Source: DASZMX01 sp035551475
GTDB lineage: Bacteria > Verrucomicrobiota > Verrucomicrobiia > Limisphaerales > Palsa-1400
DNA length: 64,000 bases
NCBI GenBank assembly: GCA_035551475.1
Contig: DASZMX010000082.1
Location: 71,081 to 135,080 of the forward strand
Direction: 5' to 3'
Numbering within the stretch: the stretch's first letter is position 1; every line of letters starts with the position of its first letter. A program made the translations under genes and the position numbers. Shown piece by piece: positions 26,362 to 35,175 of the stretch. Below the pieces are notes generated by a model, which searched no databases, had not been told where the DNA came from, and saw only the letters and a program-made list of their open reading frames with translations.

Positions 26362-27900
26362 ATGCACCCTATCACACATACGGCTTTCCGCCGCATCATT
26401 ATTTCTATGGCAGCGATTATGACCGCGACTGGGCTTCACGCGGCGGGCGCCGCTCTGGGGCAATTCGAAGGCGAAACCGATTTGGGCGAACCGACGCTGG
26501 CGGGAAGCTGTCAATACGACGCCGCGCGCCAGGAATATCGCGTCTCCGGCGCGGGCACAAATATGTGGTTCACGCGCGACCAATGCCATTTCGTGTGGAA
26601 GAAGATGAAGGGTGATTTTCTCCTCCGCACGCGCGTGGAATTTGTGGGCAAAGGCGCCGTGGATCATCGCAAGGTCGGCTGGATGGTGCGGCCCAGCCTC
26701 GACCCGCTCTCCCCTTACGCCGACGCCGCCGAGCATGGCGACGGCCTGACCTCCCTGCAATATCGCGTCGCGGTCGGCAGCAACACCGACCAACTCCGCC
26801 TCAATGTCACCAACGCGGATGTGCTGCAATTCGAGCGCAAGGGCAACACCTACATTTTTTCCGCCGCGCGTTACGGCGAGCCCTTCGTCAGCGCGGAATT
26901 GCCCGATTTCAAATTGGGCGACGAAGTGTATGTCGGGCTGTTTGTCTGCTCCCATACCGCTGATGTCGTGGAGACGGCAATTTGCCGCGATGTGCGCATC
27001 GTCAAGCCGGTGAAGGAAAGTTTTGTGCCCTACCGGGATTTTATTGGCAGCGCGTTGGAAATTCTCGAAGTCCCCACCGGCCGCCTGGAAATGATCCGCG
27101 AATCCGCCGAACCCTTCGAGGCGCCGAATTGGACGCATGACGGTCGCGCGCTGATCTATAACGTGAGCGGACGCAAGGAAGGCTGGGGGCGGCTCTGCCG
27201 GTTCGATCTCGCGGATAAAAAGGCCGCCACCATCGACACCGATTTCGCCAATCGCAATAACAATGATCACGTGCTGTCCTTTGACGGGCGCATGCTGGCC
27301 ATCAGCGATCAAAGCGCCGGGCACGGCGGGCAATCCGCGGTTTTCACCGTGCCGGTCGGCGGCGGTTCCCCGGAGCCGCTGACCAAGCTCTCCCCCTCCT
27401 ACGCGCACGGCTGGTCGCCCGACGGCAAATTTATCGTGTACACGGGCGGGCGGAACAATAAATATGACATTTACAAAATGGCGGTGGGCGGCGGCGATGA
27501 AATTCGGTTGACAGACGCGGAGGGATTGAGCGACGGCCCGGAATTCACGCCGGATGGGCAGTATATTTATTTTAATTCCACGCGCTCCGGGTTGATGCAG
27601 TTGTGGCGCATGAAGCCGGATGGCTCCGGCCAGGAGCAGGTCACGAACGATGAATTCAACAATTGGTTTCCCCACATTTCGCCCGACGGCAAATGGATTG
27701 CCTTCATCAGTTTTCCAAAAGATATCGAGCCGAAAGACCATCCTTATTACAAGCACGTCTATCTGCGCGTGATGCCGGCGGACGGCGGCGCGGCAAAAGT
27801 CGTGGCATATGTTTACGGCGGCCAGGGCACCATGAACGTGCCTTCGTGGTCGCCCGACAGCCGGAAGATCGCTTTCGTCAGCAACAACACCATCGAATGA
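26362..27900 (+). CDS. Secreted TolB-like beta-propeller protein
   Basis: A 512-residue protein with a signal-like N-terminus (about residues 1-29) chosen at ATG 26362. Residues about 30-215 form a beta-sandwich-like domain (DFLLRTRVEFVGKG..VGWMVRP) seen in secreted carbohydrate-related proteins. Residues 230-510 hold several PD40/TolB propeller blades, such as YAHGWSPDGKFIVYTGG, GPEFTPDGQYIYFNSTRSG and PHISPDGKWIAFISF. Its stop overlaps the GH8 start by four bases, so it belongs to the glycoside hydrolase operon. It may bind sugar polymers or interact with partners. Confidence 0.85.
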   Translation: MHPITHTAFRRIIISMAAIMTATGLHAAGAALGQFEGETDLGEPTLAGSCQYDAARQEYRVSGAGTNMWFTRDQCHFVWKKMKGDFLLRTRVEFVGKGAVDHRKVGWMVRPSLDPLSPYADAAEHGDGLTSLQYRVAVGSNTDQLRLNVTNADVLQFERKGNTYIFSAARYGEPFVSAELPDFKLGDEVYVGLFVCSHTADVVETAICRDVRIVKPVKESFVPYRDFIGSALEILEVPTGRLEMIRESAEPFEAPNWTHDGRALIYNVSGRKEGWGRLCRFDLADKKAATIDTDFANRNNNDHVLSFDGRMLAISDQSAGHGGQSAVFTVPVGGGSPEPLTKLSPSYAHGWSPDGKFIVYTGGRNNKYDIYKMAVGGGDEIRLTDAEGLSDGPEFTPDGQYIYFNSTRSGLMQLWRMKPDGSGQEQVTNDEFNNWFPHISPDGKWIAFISFPKDIEPKDHPYYKHVYLRVMPADGGAAKVVAYVYGGQGTMNVPSWSPDSRKIAFVSNNTIE

Positions 27901-29177
27901 AGAGATTTCTTTGCCCGGCGTTGCTCGCCCTCGCGCTGCTCAACCAAGGATGTCAGTCCCCCTCCTCTCCGTCGCCGGCGCGCGGCGCCGCTGTCACGGG
28001 TCATTATCCCAATTTGTTCGCCGCAAACGGCCATACGGATGCGGAGGTAAAGTCGAAAATCGACGCCGCCTACGCCCAGCTTTTCCACGGCGACAACGAT
28101 AACCAAACCGTTTTTTATTTGGCGGGAACCAACGCCAACGGCCCCTTCGGTTTTGTCACCGATGTGGCGAACAACGACGTGCGCACCGAGGGCTTGTCGT
28201 ACGGCATGATGATCGCCGTGCAGCTCGATCACAAAGCGGATTTCGACGCCATTTGGAATTGGGCGCGGACGTTCATGTTCCACAGCGATCCGGCCCATCC
28301 GTCGTATCAATATTTTTCGTGGTCGATGAAAACCAACGGCGCGTTGAACGACGAAATGGTCGCGCCCGATGGCGAAGAATATTTCATCATGTCGCTTTAT
28401 TTCGCGGCCAATCGATGGGGCAGCGGCTCCGGGATTTACGACTATCGCGGCATGGCGGATTGTTTGTTGAGCAACGCGGTGCATCGCGCCGTGATCACGG
28501 GCCAGGTCACCACCCGGCCGTCCCGCACCGCGGCCATCACGGCGGGGCCGATCTTCAATCCTGACCATAAAATGGTGCGTTTCTCTCCCACCGGCGCTGA
28601 CCACACCGATCCCTCCTATCATTTGCCGGCCTTCTACGAATTGTGGGCCAAATGGGGGCCGCCCGGGGATCGCGATTATTGGAAGGAAGCCGCCGAGAAT
28701 AGCCGCACTTTCTTCCAATGGACCACGAATCCCCGCACGGGCCTGGCGCCGAACTACGCGAACTTCGACGGCTCGCCCGAGGCGCCGGCCTGGAACAAAG
28801 GCGCCGCCGATTTTCGTTTTGACGCCTGGCGCACGGCCATGAATTGGTCGGTGGATTGGTCCTGGTGGCGCAAAGACATTCACGAGCGCGAATTCAGCGA
28901 TCGTTTGCAGGCCTTTTTTGCGGAAAAAGGCATCAGCACGTATGGCAACCAATTCACCCTGGACGGCCAGCAGGTCGCTGCGGAACATTCCACAGGTCTC
29001 GTCGCGATGAACGCCGTGGCGAGCCTCGCGGCGACGAACCCGCAGCGGCAGGAATTCGTCGAGGCGCTCTGGCGGACGCCCATCCCGAACGGCCACTACC
29101 GCTATTATGACGGCCTGCTATACTTGATGGGGCTCATGCATTGCGGCGGAGAATTCCGCGCGCTGGGCCCGCCCTGA
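27897..29177 (+). CDS. Glycoside hydrolase family 8 lipoprotein (exo-oligoxylanase-like)
   Basis: A 426-residue enzyme. ATG 27897 overlaps the preceding stop (ATGA) and opens a lipoprotein signal with NQGC (Cys19). GH8 features are RTEGLSYGMMIAVQLD with the catalytic Glu, DAIWNWARTFMFH, ASFYFAA-like EEYFIMSLYFAA and the FDAWRTAMNWSVD segment. The family includes reducing-end xylose-releasing exo-oligoxylanases, chitosanases and endoglucanases; the first is favoured by length and pattern. It probably acts on xylo-oligosaccharides at the cell envelope together with the GH5 enzyme. Confidence 0.88.
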   Translation: MKRFLCPALLALALLNQGCQSPSSPSPARGAAVTGHYPNLFAANGHTDAEVKSKIDAAYAQLFHGDNDNQTVFYLAGTNANGPFGFVTDVANNDVRTEGLSYGMMIAVQLDHKADFDAIWNWARTFMFHSDPAHPSYQYFSWSMKTNGALNDEMVAPDGEEYFIMSLYFAANRWGSGSGIYDYRGMADCLLSNAVHRAVITGQVTTRPSRTAAITAGPIFNPDHKMVRFSPTGADHTDPSYHLPAFYELWAKWGPPGDRDYWKEAAENSRTFFQWTTNPRTGLAPNYANFDGSPEAPAWNKGAADFRFDAWRTAMNWSVDWSWWRKDIHEREFSDRLQAFFAEKGISTYGNQFTLDGQQVAAEHSTGLVAMNAVASLAATNPQRQEFVEALWRTPIPNGHYRYYDGLLYLMGLMHCGGEFRALGPP

Positions 29178-29182
29178 ATCGT

Positions 29183-31054
29183 ATGAGTTTGCGCCATGTC
29201 ATGTTTCTGGCCTCCGCCCTGGCCGCCTCGGCGCAAACCAATCCCGTCCAGGTCGCCGTGCAAGCCCGCTTCGATTTGGAAGGCGACGGCAATACGCAAG
29301 CGCTCAATTTGGGATACTTGACAGCGGGCGCCGGTTCCGTGGATCGCCAGACCTGGCTGGCCCCCTCCGATCAGACGAATAGTTACACCGTCAATTTCAA
29401 CATCGCCCATTTTGCGTGGACGCCGGCCTCGTTCCGCTTTACGCCCGCCAGCAGTGGCACCGTCAATCTCACCATTCGCGGGCCTTGGGAAATGTCGCCC
29501 AACGGCGCGATCTACAAGCAGGAAGTTCTCTGGGACGGCTGTTCGGCGGTCAACGCCACGCTGACCAATGGCAGCTTCGAAAACGTCCTCGCGGGTCTGC
29601 CCTCAAGTTGGTGGCGCACCTACGGCACGGACGCGGCCGTGGACACCGGCCCGGTCGCGCCCGAGGATGGCGTCCGCTACGTGCGCGTGTGGCACGATGG
29701 CCCGTTGAGCTGCAATTTTGCGGTGCAAGGCGGCGTGCCTGTGACGCTCAATTTTTTCGCGCGCGCCTTTTTCCCGGCGAATTTCACCGACATGCCGCGC
29801 CTGGCCAGCACGAACACCCCCGCGCATCTCGCCGCCCGCAAATTCATGCGCGGCGTCAACATGGGCAATTATCTGGAAGTCCCGCCCGGTGAAACGTGGC
29901 AATCCACCTACACCACCAATGATTTCATCAACATCCGCCGCGAAGGCTTCGATCATGTGCGCATTCCCGGCGGCTGGAATTATTATGTGGGCTCCGCGCC
30001 GAATTACACCATTGCGCCCGCCTTCTTTGCCAAGACGGATTTCATGGTGACCAACGCCTTGCAGCAGGGGCTTTCCGTGATCATCAATATTCACAACTGG
30101 AACGAATTCGCCACCAACGCCGCCGCCAACACCAACGAATTTTACGCCATCTGGCGCCAGATCGCCGCCTACTATTCCAACCGGCCGCCAAGCCTCGCTT
30201 TCGAGCTGATCAACGAGCCCAACGGCCCCGGCTCCGCCACGGCGTTGTTGAATCCGATCTATGCGGAAGCCATTCGTGAGATTCGCTTGACTAACCCGTC
30301 GCGCACCATTTTTGTCGGGCCCAGCCAGTGGAACGCCATCAGCGAGTTGGGCAGCCTGCAATTGCCGCCGGGCGATTCCAATCTGATCGTCACGGTGCAC
30401 TGTTACGATCCGTTTTATTTCACGCATCAGGGCGCCACCTGGCCCGGCCCCGACACCGCCACCACTGGCGTGATTTTTCCCGGCCCGCCGCCGCATCCCC
30501 TCCAGCCTGCCGCGGGCATTGGCGATTACGTGACGAATTGGTTTGTCAATTACAATACCCTTCCCGCCGATGGCAACCCCAGCAGCCCTCTCGCCTTTGC
30601 CGGCGAACAACAGGAAGCGCGCCAGTGGTCGGATTATTACGGCCGCCCCGTGCACATCGGAGAATTTGGCGCCTACACGATGGGAGATGCCGCCTCGCGC
30701 GCCCGCTTTTACACCGCTTTCCGCGCCGGCGCCGACGCGCTTGGCCTTGGTTGGGCCATGTGGGATTGGAACGCCGGTTTCATGTATTGGGATCCCAACA
30801 CCAAACAGCCCGCCCCCGGCATGCGCGCCGCGATGTTCCCCGCCCCATCCCTGACTACCACCGGCCCCGGCGCCGTCACTTTCTCCGCCGCCCTCGCCAA
30901 AACCTTCCGCCTCGATCGCAACTGGGCCTTCGGCTCCCCCGCCGGCTGGACGCCCATCGCCACAAATAGCTTAACCGCGACCAACTGGAATTACTTCGAC
31001 CCCGCCGCCCTCAACAGCAACGCCGCCTTCTACCGCGCTTACTGGATGAAATGA
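29183..31054 (+). CDS. Secreted glycoside hydrolase family 5 (cellulase-like)
   Basis: A 623-residue secreted enzyme. ATG 29183 gives a short signal peptide ending at ASAQ. Residues about 20-200 are beta-rich and may bind carbohydrate. The GH5 barrel begins at about 225 with FMRGVNMGNYLE, continues with IPGGWNYYVG, acid/base Glu in LAFELINEPNG and nucleophile Glu in HIGEFGAY. Substrate could be cellulose, mannan or xyloglucan. It follows the GH8 stop by five bases and ends a three-gene operon. The C-terminus has the FYRAYWMK ending common to secreted proteins in this genome. Confidence 0.88.
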   Translation: MSLRHVMFLASALAASAQTNPVQVAVQARFDLEGDGNTQALNLGYLTAGAGSVDRQTWLAPSDQTNSYTVNFNIAHFAWTPASFRFTPASSGTVNLTIRGPWEMSPNGAIYKQEVLWDGCSAVNATLTNGSFENVLAGLPSSWWRTYGTDAAVDTGPVAPEDGVRYVRVWHDGPLSCNFAVQGGVPVTLNFFARAFFPANFTDMPRLASTNTPAHLAARKFMRGVNMGNYLEVPPGETWQSTYTTNDFINIRREGFDHVRIPGGWNYYVGSAPNYTIAPAFFAKTDFMVTNALQQGLSVIINIHNWNEFATNAAANTNEFYAIWRQIAAYYSNRPPSLAFELINEPNGPGSATALLNPIYAEAIREIRLTNPSRTIFVGPSQWNAISELGSLQLPPGDSNLIVTVHCYDPFYFTHQGATWPGPDTATTGVIFPGPPPHPLQPAAGIGDYVTNWFVNYNTLPADGNPSSPLAFAGEQQEARQWSDYYGRPVHIGEFGAYTMGDAASRARFYTAFRAGADALGLGWAMWDWNAGFMYWDPNTKQPAPGMRAAMFPAPSLTTTGPGAVTFSAALAKTFRLDRNWAFGSPAGWTPIATNSLTATNWNYFDPAALNSNAAFYRAYWMK

Positions 31055-31056
31055 AA

Positions 31057-31087
31057 TCGGCCGGCGCTTTTTAGGGCGGCCGGCCGA
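31057..31087. terminator. Hairpin between convergent GH5 and rpsA genes
   Basis: TCGGCCGGC (31057-31065) pairs perfectly with GCCGGCCGA (31079-31087) across a 13-base loop that contains five T residues. It lies two bases after the GH5 stop and about 23 bases after the rpsA stop on the other strand. It lacks a trailing T-run on either strand, so termination is plausible but not textbook. Confidence 0.4.
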
Positions 31088-31109
31088 GGTGTAATCTTTG
31101 TTGCGGCGG

Positions 31110-32783
31110 TTATTGGCCTTTTTCGCGCAGGCTTTCGTCAGCGGCGTCGAAGGCGTGTTGCAGGGCCACGAGATCTTCGCCCGGCTTGAGCGAATCCAGA
31201 ATGGCTTGCTCGGCCTTAAGCTGCTCGGTGGAGTAGGCGGCGGCCTTGATCGAGAGGCCGATGCGGCGATCAGTCTTGTCGATCTTGATGACGCGGGCCG
31301 TGACTTCCTGGCCGACCTTGAGGACGTTCTTGATCTTGTCCGTGCGCTCTTCGCTCACTTGCGAGATGTGCACCAAGCCGTCGATGTCATGCTGCAAACC
31401 AATGAACGCGCCGAAGCTGGCGAGTTTGGTGACGCTGCCCGTGACGAGATCGCCCACTTTGTAGAACTGGTCGATGTTGCTCCACGGATCGACGCTCAGT
31501 TGCTTGACACCCACGGAAATGCGCTGGTTCGGCTTGTCCACTTCCAGCACGATGGCTTCCACTTCGTCGCCTTTTTTGAAGACTTCGGAAGGGTGATTGA
31601 TCTTGCGCGTCCAGGAAATGTCCGAGACGTGGATCATGCCGTCGATGCCTTCTTCCAACTCGATGAAGGCGCCGTAGCTGGTGAGATTGCGAATCTTGCC
31701 TTTGACCTTGGTGCCGGGCGGGTATTTCTCCAGCGCGCGGTCCCACGGATTGGCGTCCAATTGGCGGATGCCGAGGGAGATTTTCTGCTCTTCGCGATTG
31801 ATGCCGAGGACGACCGCCTCGATTTCCTGGTCGGCCTTCAGGACGTCCGAAGGCTTGGCAATGCGCTTGGTCCAGGACAATTCGGTGACGTGCACCAAAC
31901 CTTCCACGCCCGGCTCCAATTCCACGAACGCGCCGTACGGCACGAGATTGACAACCTTGCCTTTGACCTTGTTGCCGACCTGGTATTTGGCGTCGATATT
32001 TTCCCAGGGATTGCTGAGCTTCTGCTTGAGGCCGAGGCTGACGCGTTCCTTTTCGCGGTTGATGTCGAGCACGACGACGTCGATATCCTGGCCGACCTTC
32101 AGGATTTCCGAAGGATGCCCGATGCGGCCCCAGCTCATGTCGGTGATGTGCAGCAAGCCGTCGATGCCGTTCAAGTCGATGAACGCGCCGAAATCGGTGA
32201 TGTTCTTGACCGTGCCTTTGCGGATGTCGCCCGGGGTCATTTCGGTCAGGAGCTTGGCGCGCTTGTCGTTGCGCTGTTGTTCGATCAATTCACGGCGCGA
32301 GAGCACGATATTCTGGCGGTCCTGATTGATTTTGACGACCTTAAATTCGTAGGTGTTCCCGATGAACTGCGCCAAATTCTTGGGGGGAACGATGTCGATT
32401 TGCGAAGCGGGCAGGAAAGCTTCCACGCCAATGTTGACGAGCAATCCGCCTTTGACAGCCGCTTTGACTTTGCCGTTAATGGTGCCGCCTTCGTTGCAAA
32501 TCGTGAGGATTTTGTCCCAATTCCGTTTGAATTCCGCTTTTTCCTTGGAGAGGATGACCATGCCATCCTTGTCCTCGAGTTTCTCGATGAGGACGTCCAC
32601 TTGATCGCCGATTTTGACGGCTTTGATGTCGTCGAATTCGATGCCGGAGACGACGCCTTCGCTTTTGTAGCCAATGTCCACCAGGGCTTCTTTGGGGCGG
32701 ACTTCGATAACGATACCTTTGACAATCTGGCCCGGGGCAAAGCTCGTTGCGCTTTGCTTAAGGGCTTCTTCCATCGTGAGCAT
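31110..32783 (-). CDS. rpsA: 30S ribosomal protein S1
   Basis: A 557-residue protein with six S1/OB-fold repeats, the standard length for bacterial S1. It tethers mRNA to the 30S subunit and aids start-site unfolding. Repeats are visible as GQIVKGIVIEVRPKEALVDIG, then further copies containing GxVxNxxxYGAFVELEPGVEGLVHVTELSW. The start MLTMEEALKQS has no Shine-Dalgarno sequence, as often seen for rpsA; the second ATG three codons in is an alternative. A 340-base leader with a promoter lies upstream. Confidence 0.96.
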   Translation of the reverse strand: MLTMEEALKQSATSFAPGQIVKGIVIEVRPKEALVDIGYKSEGVVSGIEFDDIKAVKIGDQVDVLIEKLEDKDGMVILSKEKAEFKRNWDKILTICNEGGTINGKVKAAVKGGLLVNIGVEAFLPASQIDIVPPKNLAQFIGNTYEFKVVKINQDRQNIVLSRRELIEQQRNDKRAKLLTEMTPGDIRKGTVKNITDFGAFIDLNGIDGLLHITDMSWGRIGHPSEILKVGQDIDVVVLDINREKERVSLGLKQKLSNPWENIDAKYQVGNKVKGKVVNLVPYGAFVELEPGVEGLVHVTELSWTKRIAKPSDVLKADQEIEAVVLGINREEQKISLGIRQLDANPWDRALEKYPPGTKVKGKIRNLTSYGAFIELEEGIDGMIHVSDISWTRKINHPSEVFKKGDEVEAIVLEVDKPNQRISVGVKQLSVDPWSNIDQFYKVGDLVTGSVTKLASFGAFIGLQHDIDGLVHISQVSEERTDKIKNVLKVGQEVTARVIKIDKTDRRIGLSIKAAAYSTEQLKAEQAILDSLKPGEDLVALQHAFDAADESLREKGQ

Positions 32784-32819
32784 AATTAGAACGTGTTCGT
32801 AAACTGCGGGAGACTAGGC

Positions 32820-32833
32820 GGCGCGAAAGCGCC
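32820..32833 (-). promoter_or_regulatory. Hairpin in rpsA leader
   Basis: GGCGC and GCGCC form a perfect 5-bp stem around a four-base loop, about 37 bases upstream of the rpsA ATG. Folded leaders that S1 itself binds are known for E. coli rpsA; whether this hairpin acts in the same way is inference. It is not followed by a T-run. Confidence 0.3.
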
Positions 32834-32958
32834 TCGAAGACTCCATTGCCAACCTGACCGCGTTGCCGGGCAACAGAGGTTAAAGGTTAGGTTCTTTAGT
32901 TGACTCTTTTTTCTCAGCCTCAACGAACAGCCGCACACGCGGCGTTCAGGCAGTGTGA

Positions 32959-32986
32959 ACCATACCGAATCGCCCGCAAAACGCAA
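32959..32986 (-). promoter_or_regulatory. rpsA: Candidate rpsA promoter
   Basis: On the minus strand TTGCGT (32981-32986) is followed after 16 bases by TATGGT (32959-32964), a fair sigma-70 type pair. Transcription would begin near 32951, giving an untranslated leader of about 170 bases before rpsA. Only the match to consensus supports it. Confidence 0.4.
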
Positions 32987-33125
32987 GCCGCAAAAAACGC
33001 CCTATTATTTTGTTCAAAAAGTGCCTCCAGCTCGAATTGACTTAAAATCGAACGGAAAAATGGCAGTAACGCTGACTTGACAGTTTATACCAAAGCCCGG
33101 TGACGCTCACTGCGTGCCTGGAATG

Positions 33126-34271
33126 TTAAACTTTCCGTACAAAATATGTCATGTTTTGGACTTGGCCATCCTCGCCTGGAAACCGGCCGCTCTTTCTAGG
33201 TTCGTCTAAAATCGCAAATCCTTCTTTATCGAGTAGGCGTCGAATTGTCTCATCGGAAAAATGCCATATGTGATCTGCAAGGTGCCATTTGGGTGTCTCT
33301 TCTAGCTCAATACACGGAACACGGAAAATTGCAATTCCGTCATCCTTCATGATTTGGCGCACCATGGTGAGAACGGAACGTGGGCTCGGCACATGCTCCA
33401 GAAAGTCAAAGAACGCAACAACGTCAAAAAAGCCAGCGTATTCAAGATACTTCCCGCAAAACTCATCTAACTGGATAGGAAATACCAATAGGTTTTTTTC
33501 TATTGCCGCACGAATTCCTAGCGGCGATATCTCGAGTCCAATGGTTGAAAACCCCCGTGATTGCGCCGCTGCTTGAAGGTAGCCTCGCCCTCCGCCAATT
33601 TCCAAAAACCGCCGTGGTTTTTCATAGCTATCTCGCGGGGAAAGGCACGCATATTGAGGATCGCTGGCCGCCAAGTCAATCCATCGAGACAACTCCTCCT
33701 CGGTTCGCATTATTCTCATCTGTTTATCTTGATCCGTCGAGTCACCAATGCCGACCTGCTTATTCAATATTCCGTCGTATCGGCCTTCGAAATAACGGGG
33801 GCCGTAGAGGTCTACGAGAAACTCTTCGTCGGGGATTGGGTTTCTCCATTTCATGCCGCATTGCGAACAAATCACTATAAAAAACTCTGAGAAGTTGATA
33901 ACTAGTGACTTGATTACAGAATACTGAAACGTCCCACAGATGGGGCATGGAAGGTAATGAAATTGCGAGGGGTTGAGCGGCGCCCACGGTATCTTTATGC
34001 GGATAGTGGAGGGAAGACAGTCGTCGTAAAATATTTCAACTACGCGGGAGTTAAACAGTCGCGCGGCGGCTTGTCTCCCTGTAACAGAATGCAGATCGGT
34101 GCGCGACAAAAGTGCGTTCATCTCTTTCTCATAGCGTTCAGCCGTGATTTTATCATCGGTTGACAATCCCTTGCATACCTTTCGCCCTCCCATTAATGGA
34201 TGCCGAAAAGCGATGACGAAACTATTTCGCCCTGGAGGGCGGGAGGCTCGAGCTTTGTAATTTTTTTTCAC
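33126..34271 (-). CDS. Zinc-ribbon class I methyltransferase with integrase-arm-like N-terminus
   Basis: A 381-residue protein in three parts. Residues 7-90 (RASRPPGRNSFVIAFRHP..GRKVCKGLSTDD..VVEIFYDDCLP) form a basic domain that looks like the arm-type DNA-binding start of tyrosine recombinases and, as I recall, precedes P-loop ATPase domains in other bacteria. Residues 109-138 form a zinc ribbon (Cys109, 112, 135, 138). Residues about 220-380 form a SAM methyltransferase with motif I FLEIGGGRG (222-230) and FFDVVAFFDFLEHV, like O-antigen methyltransferases. Base composition is distinctly more AT-rich than the flanks, suggesting transfer. No glycosyltransferases surround it, so a surface-sugar role is not supported by context. 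Substrate is unknown. Confidence 0.7.
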   Translation of the reverse strand: MKKNYKARASRPPGRNSFVIAFRHPLMGGRKVCKGLSTDDKITAERYEKEMNALLSRTDLHSVTGRQAAARLFNSRVVEIFYDDCLPSTIRIKIPWAPLNPSQFHYLPCPICGTFQYSVIKSLVINFSEFFIVICSQCGMKWRNPIPDEEFLVDLYGPRYFEGRYDGILNKQVGIGDSTDQDKQMRIMRTEEELSRWIDLAASDPQYACLSPRDSYEKPRRFLEIGGGRGYLQAAAQSRGFSTIGLEISPLGIRAAIEKNLLVFPIQLDEFCGKYLEYAGFFDVVAFFDFLEHVPSPRSVLTMVRQIMKDDGIAIFRVPCIELEETPKWHLADHIWHFSDETIRRLLDKEGFAILDEPRKSGRFPGEDGQVQNMTYFVRKV

Positions 34272-34332
34272 GACGTTATACTAAAGTATTCCGAGCTTTC
34301 GTCAACTTTGGAATAACGTCGGTCAAGGCAGG

Positions 34333-35040
34333 CTAGATTGTTAGATGGTTTGAAGCTGTGAAGGTTTCCCCTCGCCGCACCGCGAGCCCGAGTCCCAGCC
34401 CGAAAATCCCATGCGCCAGCAGCGTCACCACCACGAACCGCGCTGTGACCGGAATGTGAAAAACCGCCGGATACGGCGTGAAGAGCATGCCCAATTCAAG
34501 GGCCACGGCGAACAAAACCGCCCAGGCCCAATGCCGTCGCGCGCCGTCGCCAATCAGGGCCAGATACATCACGCCGAAGGTGGCGCCGTTGCTGAAGTGA
34601 TAGAGCCAACCGACGATTTGCGTGAGCAGTGGATAGTGCGCTTGCTCCAACGGCTGCCCCAGGATCATCGCGCCGAATTGCGGAAAAACCTTGAAAAGCG
34701 GCATGGGCGGGATCACCGCCGTCAGCCCCCATTCTTGGGCGAAAACAAAGGGGAGCCGGAAAATGTCATAAGAAAACGCCGCCACCAAGCCGCCGATCAA
34801 CCCAATGCCGACCGCCCGACCGAGCCGGCCATCGCCGCGCGCGCGATCCAACGCCGCCAACGCCAGCAACAGAACCATCGCGGGCAGAAAGATGAACGGC
34901 GTAAAAATCCGCATCGGACACCAGCCGTAAAAATCCGCCATCAAACAAAGAATCGACGAAGCCGCCAATAGAAACACGACCAACCGTCCGCGCGCGCACC
35001 AGTGCGTTCGGGATTCATGGGCAATCGGCGTTTGTGGCAT
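34333..35040 (-). CDS. Integral membrane hypothetical protein
   Basis: A 235-residue protein with about six hydrophobic membrane segments, for example VVFLLAASSILCLMADFYGW, PFIFLPAMVLLLALAALD and FVVVTLLAHGIFGLGLGLAV. A central loop (VFAQEWGLTAVIPPMPLFKVFPQFGA) faces one side of the membrane. I do not recognise a family or catalytic motif. The GC content returns to the genomic level here, so it lies outside the low-GC island. A 135-base divergent gap separates it from the cardiolipin-synthase-like gene. Confidence 0.75.
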   Translation of the reverse strand: MPQTPIAHESRTHWCARGRLVVFLLAASSILCLMADFYGWCPMRIFTPFIFLPAMVLLLALAALDRARGDGRLGRAVGIGLIGGLVAAFSYDIFRLPFVFAQEWGLTAVIPPMPLFKVFPQFGAMILGQPLEQAHYPLLTQIVGWLYHFSNGATFGVMYLALIGDGARRHWAWAVLFAVALELGMLFTPYPAVFHIPVTARFVVVTLLAHGIFGLGLGLAVRRGETFTASNHLTI

Positions 35041-35175
35041 GGCGTCCCCGGTTTTAACATTCGCCCGGCAAAATAACAGGTGTTTTCAAGGCGGCATCGG
35101 TCGCAATAATTTGGCGCCGGTTGACGGTCGCGGGGTGGGCTTCTATGATTGGAATGTCGCGGGGTCGCGGGATTC

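Larger units (their letters stand above)
32784..33125. other. 342-base intergenic leader region of rpsA
   Basis: This gap separates rpsA from the methyltransferase gene upstream on the same strand. It holds the candidate rpsA promoter and leader hairpin listed separately. The outer part (about 32990-33125) becomes AT-rich, marking the border of the low-GC island to the right. I see no protein-coding frame with a credible start. Confidence 0.6.

Noticed and set aside
31098..32789. A 563-codon plus-strand frame opposite rpsA
   Set aside because: It is the antisense shadow of the six S1 domains, with no start site and no family pattern.
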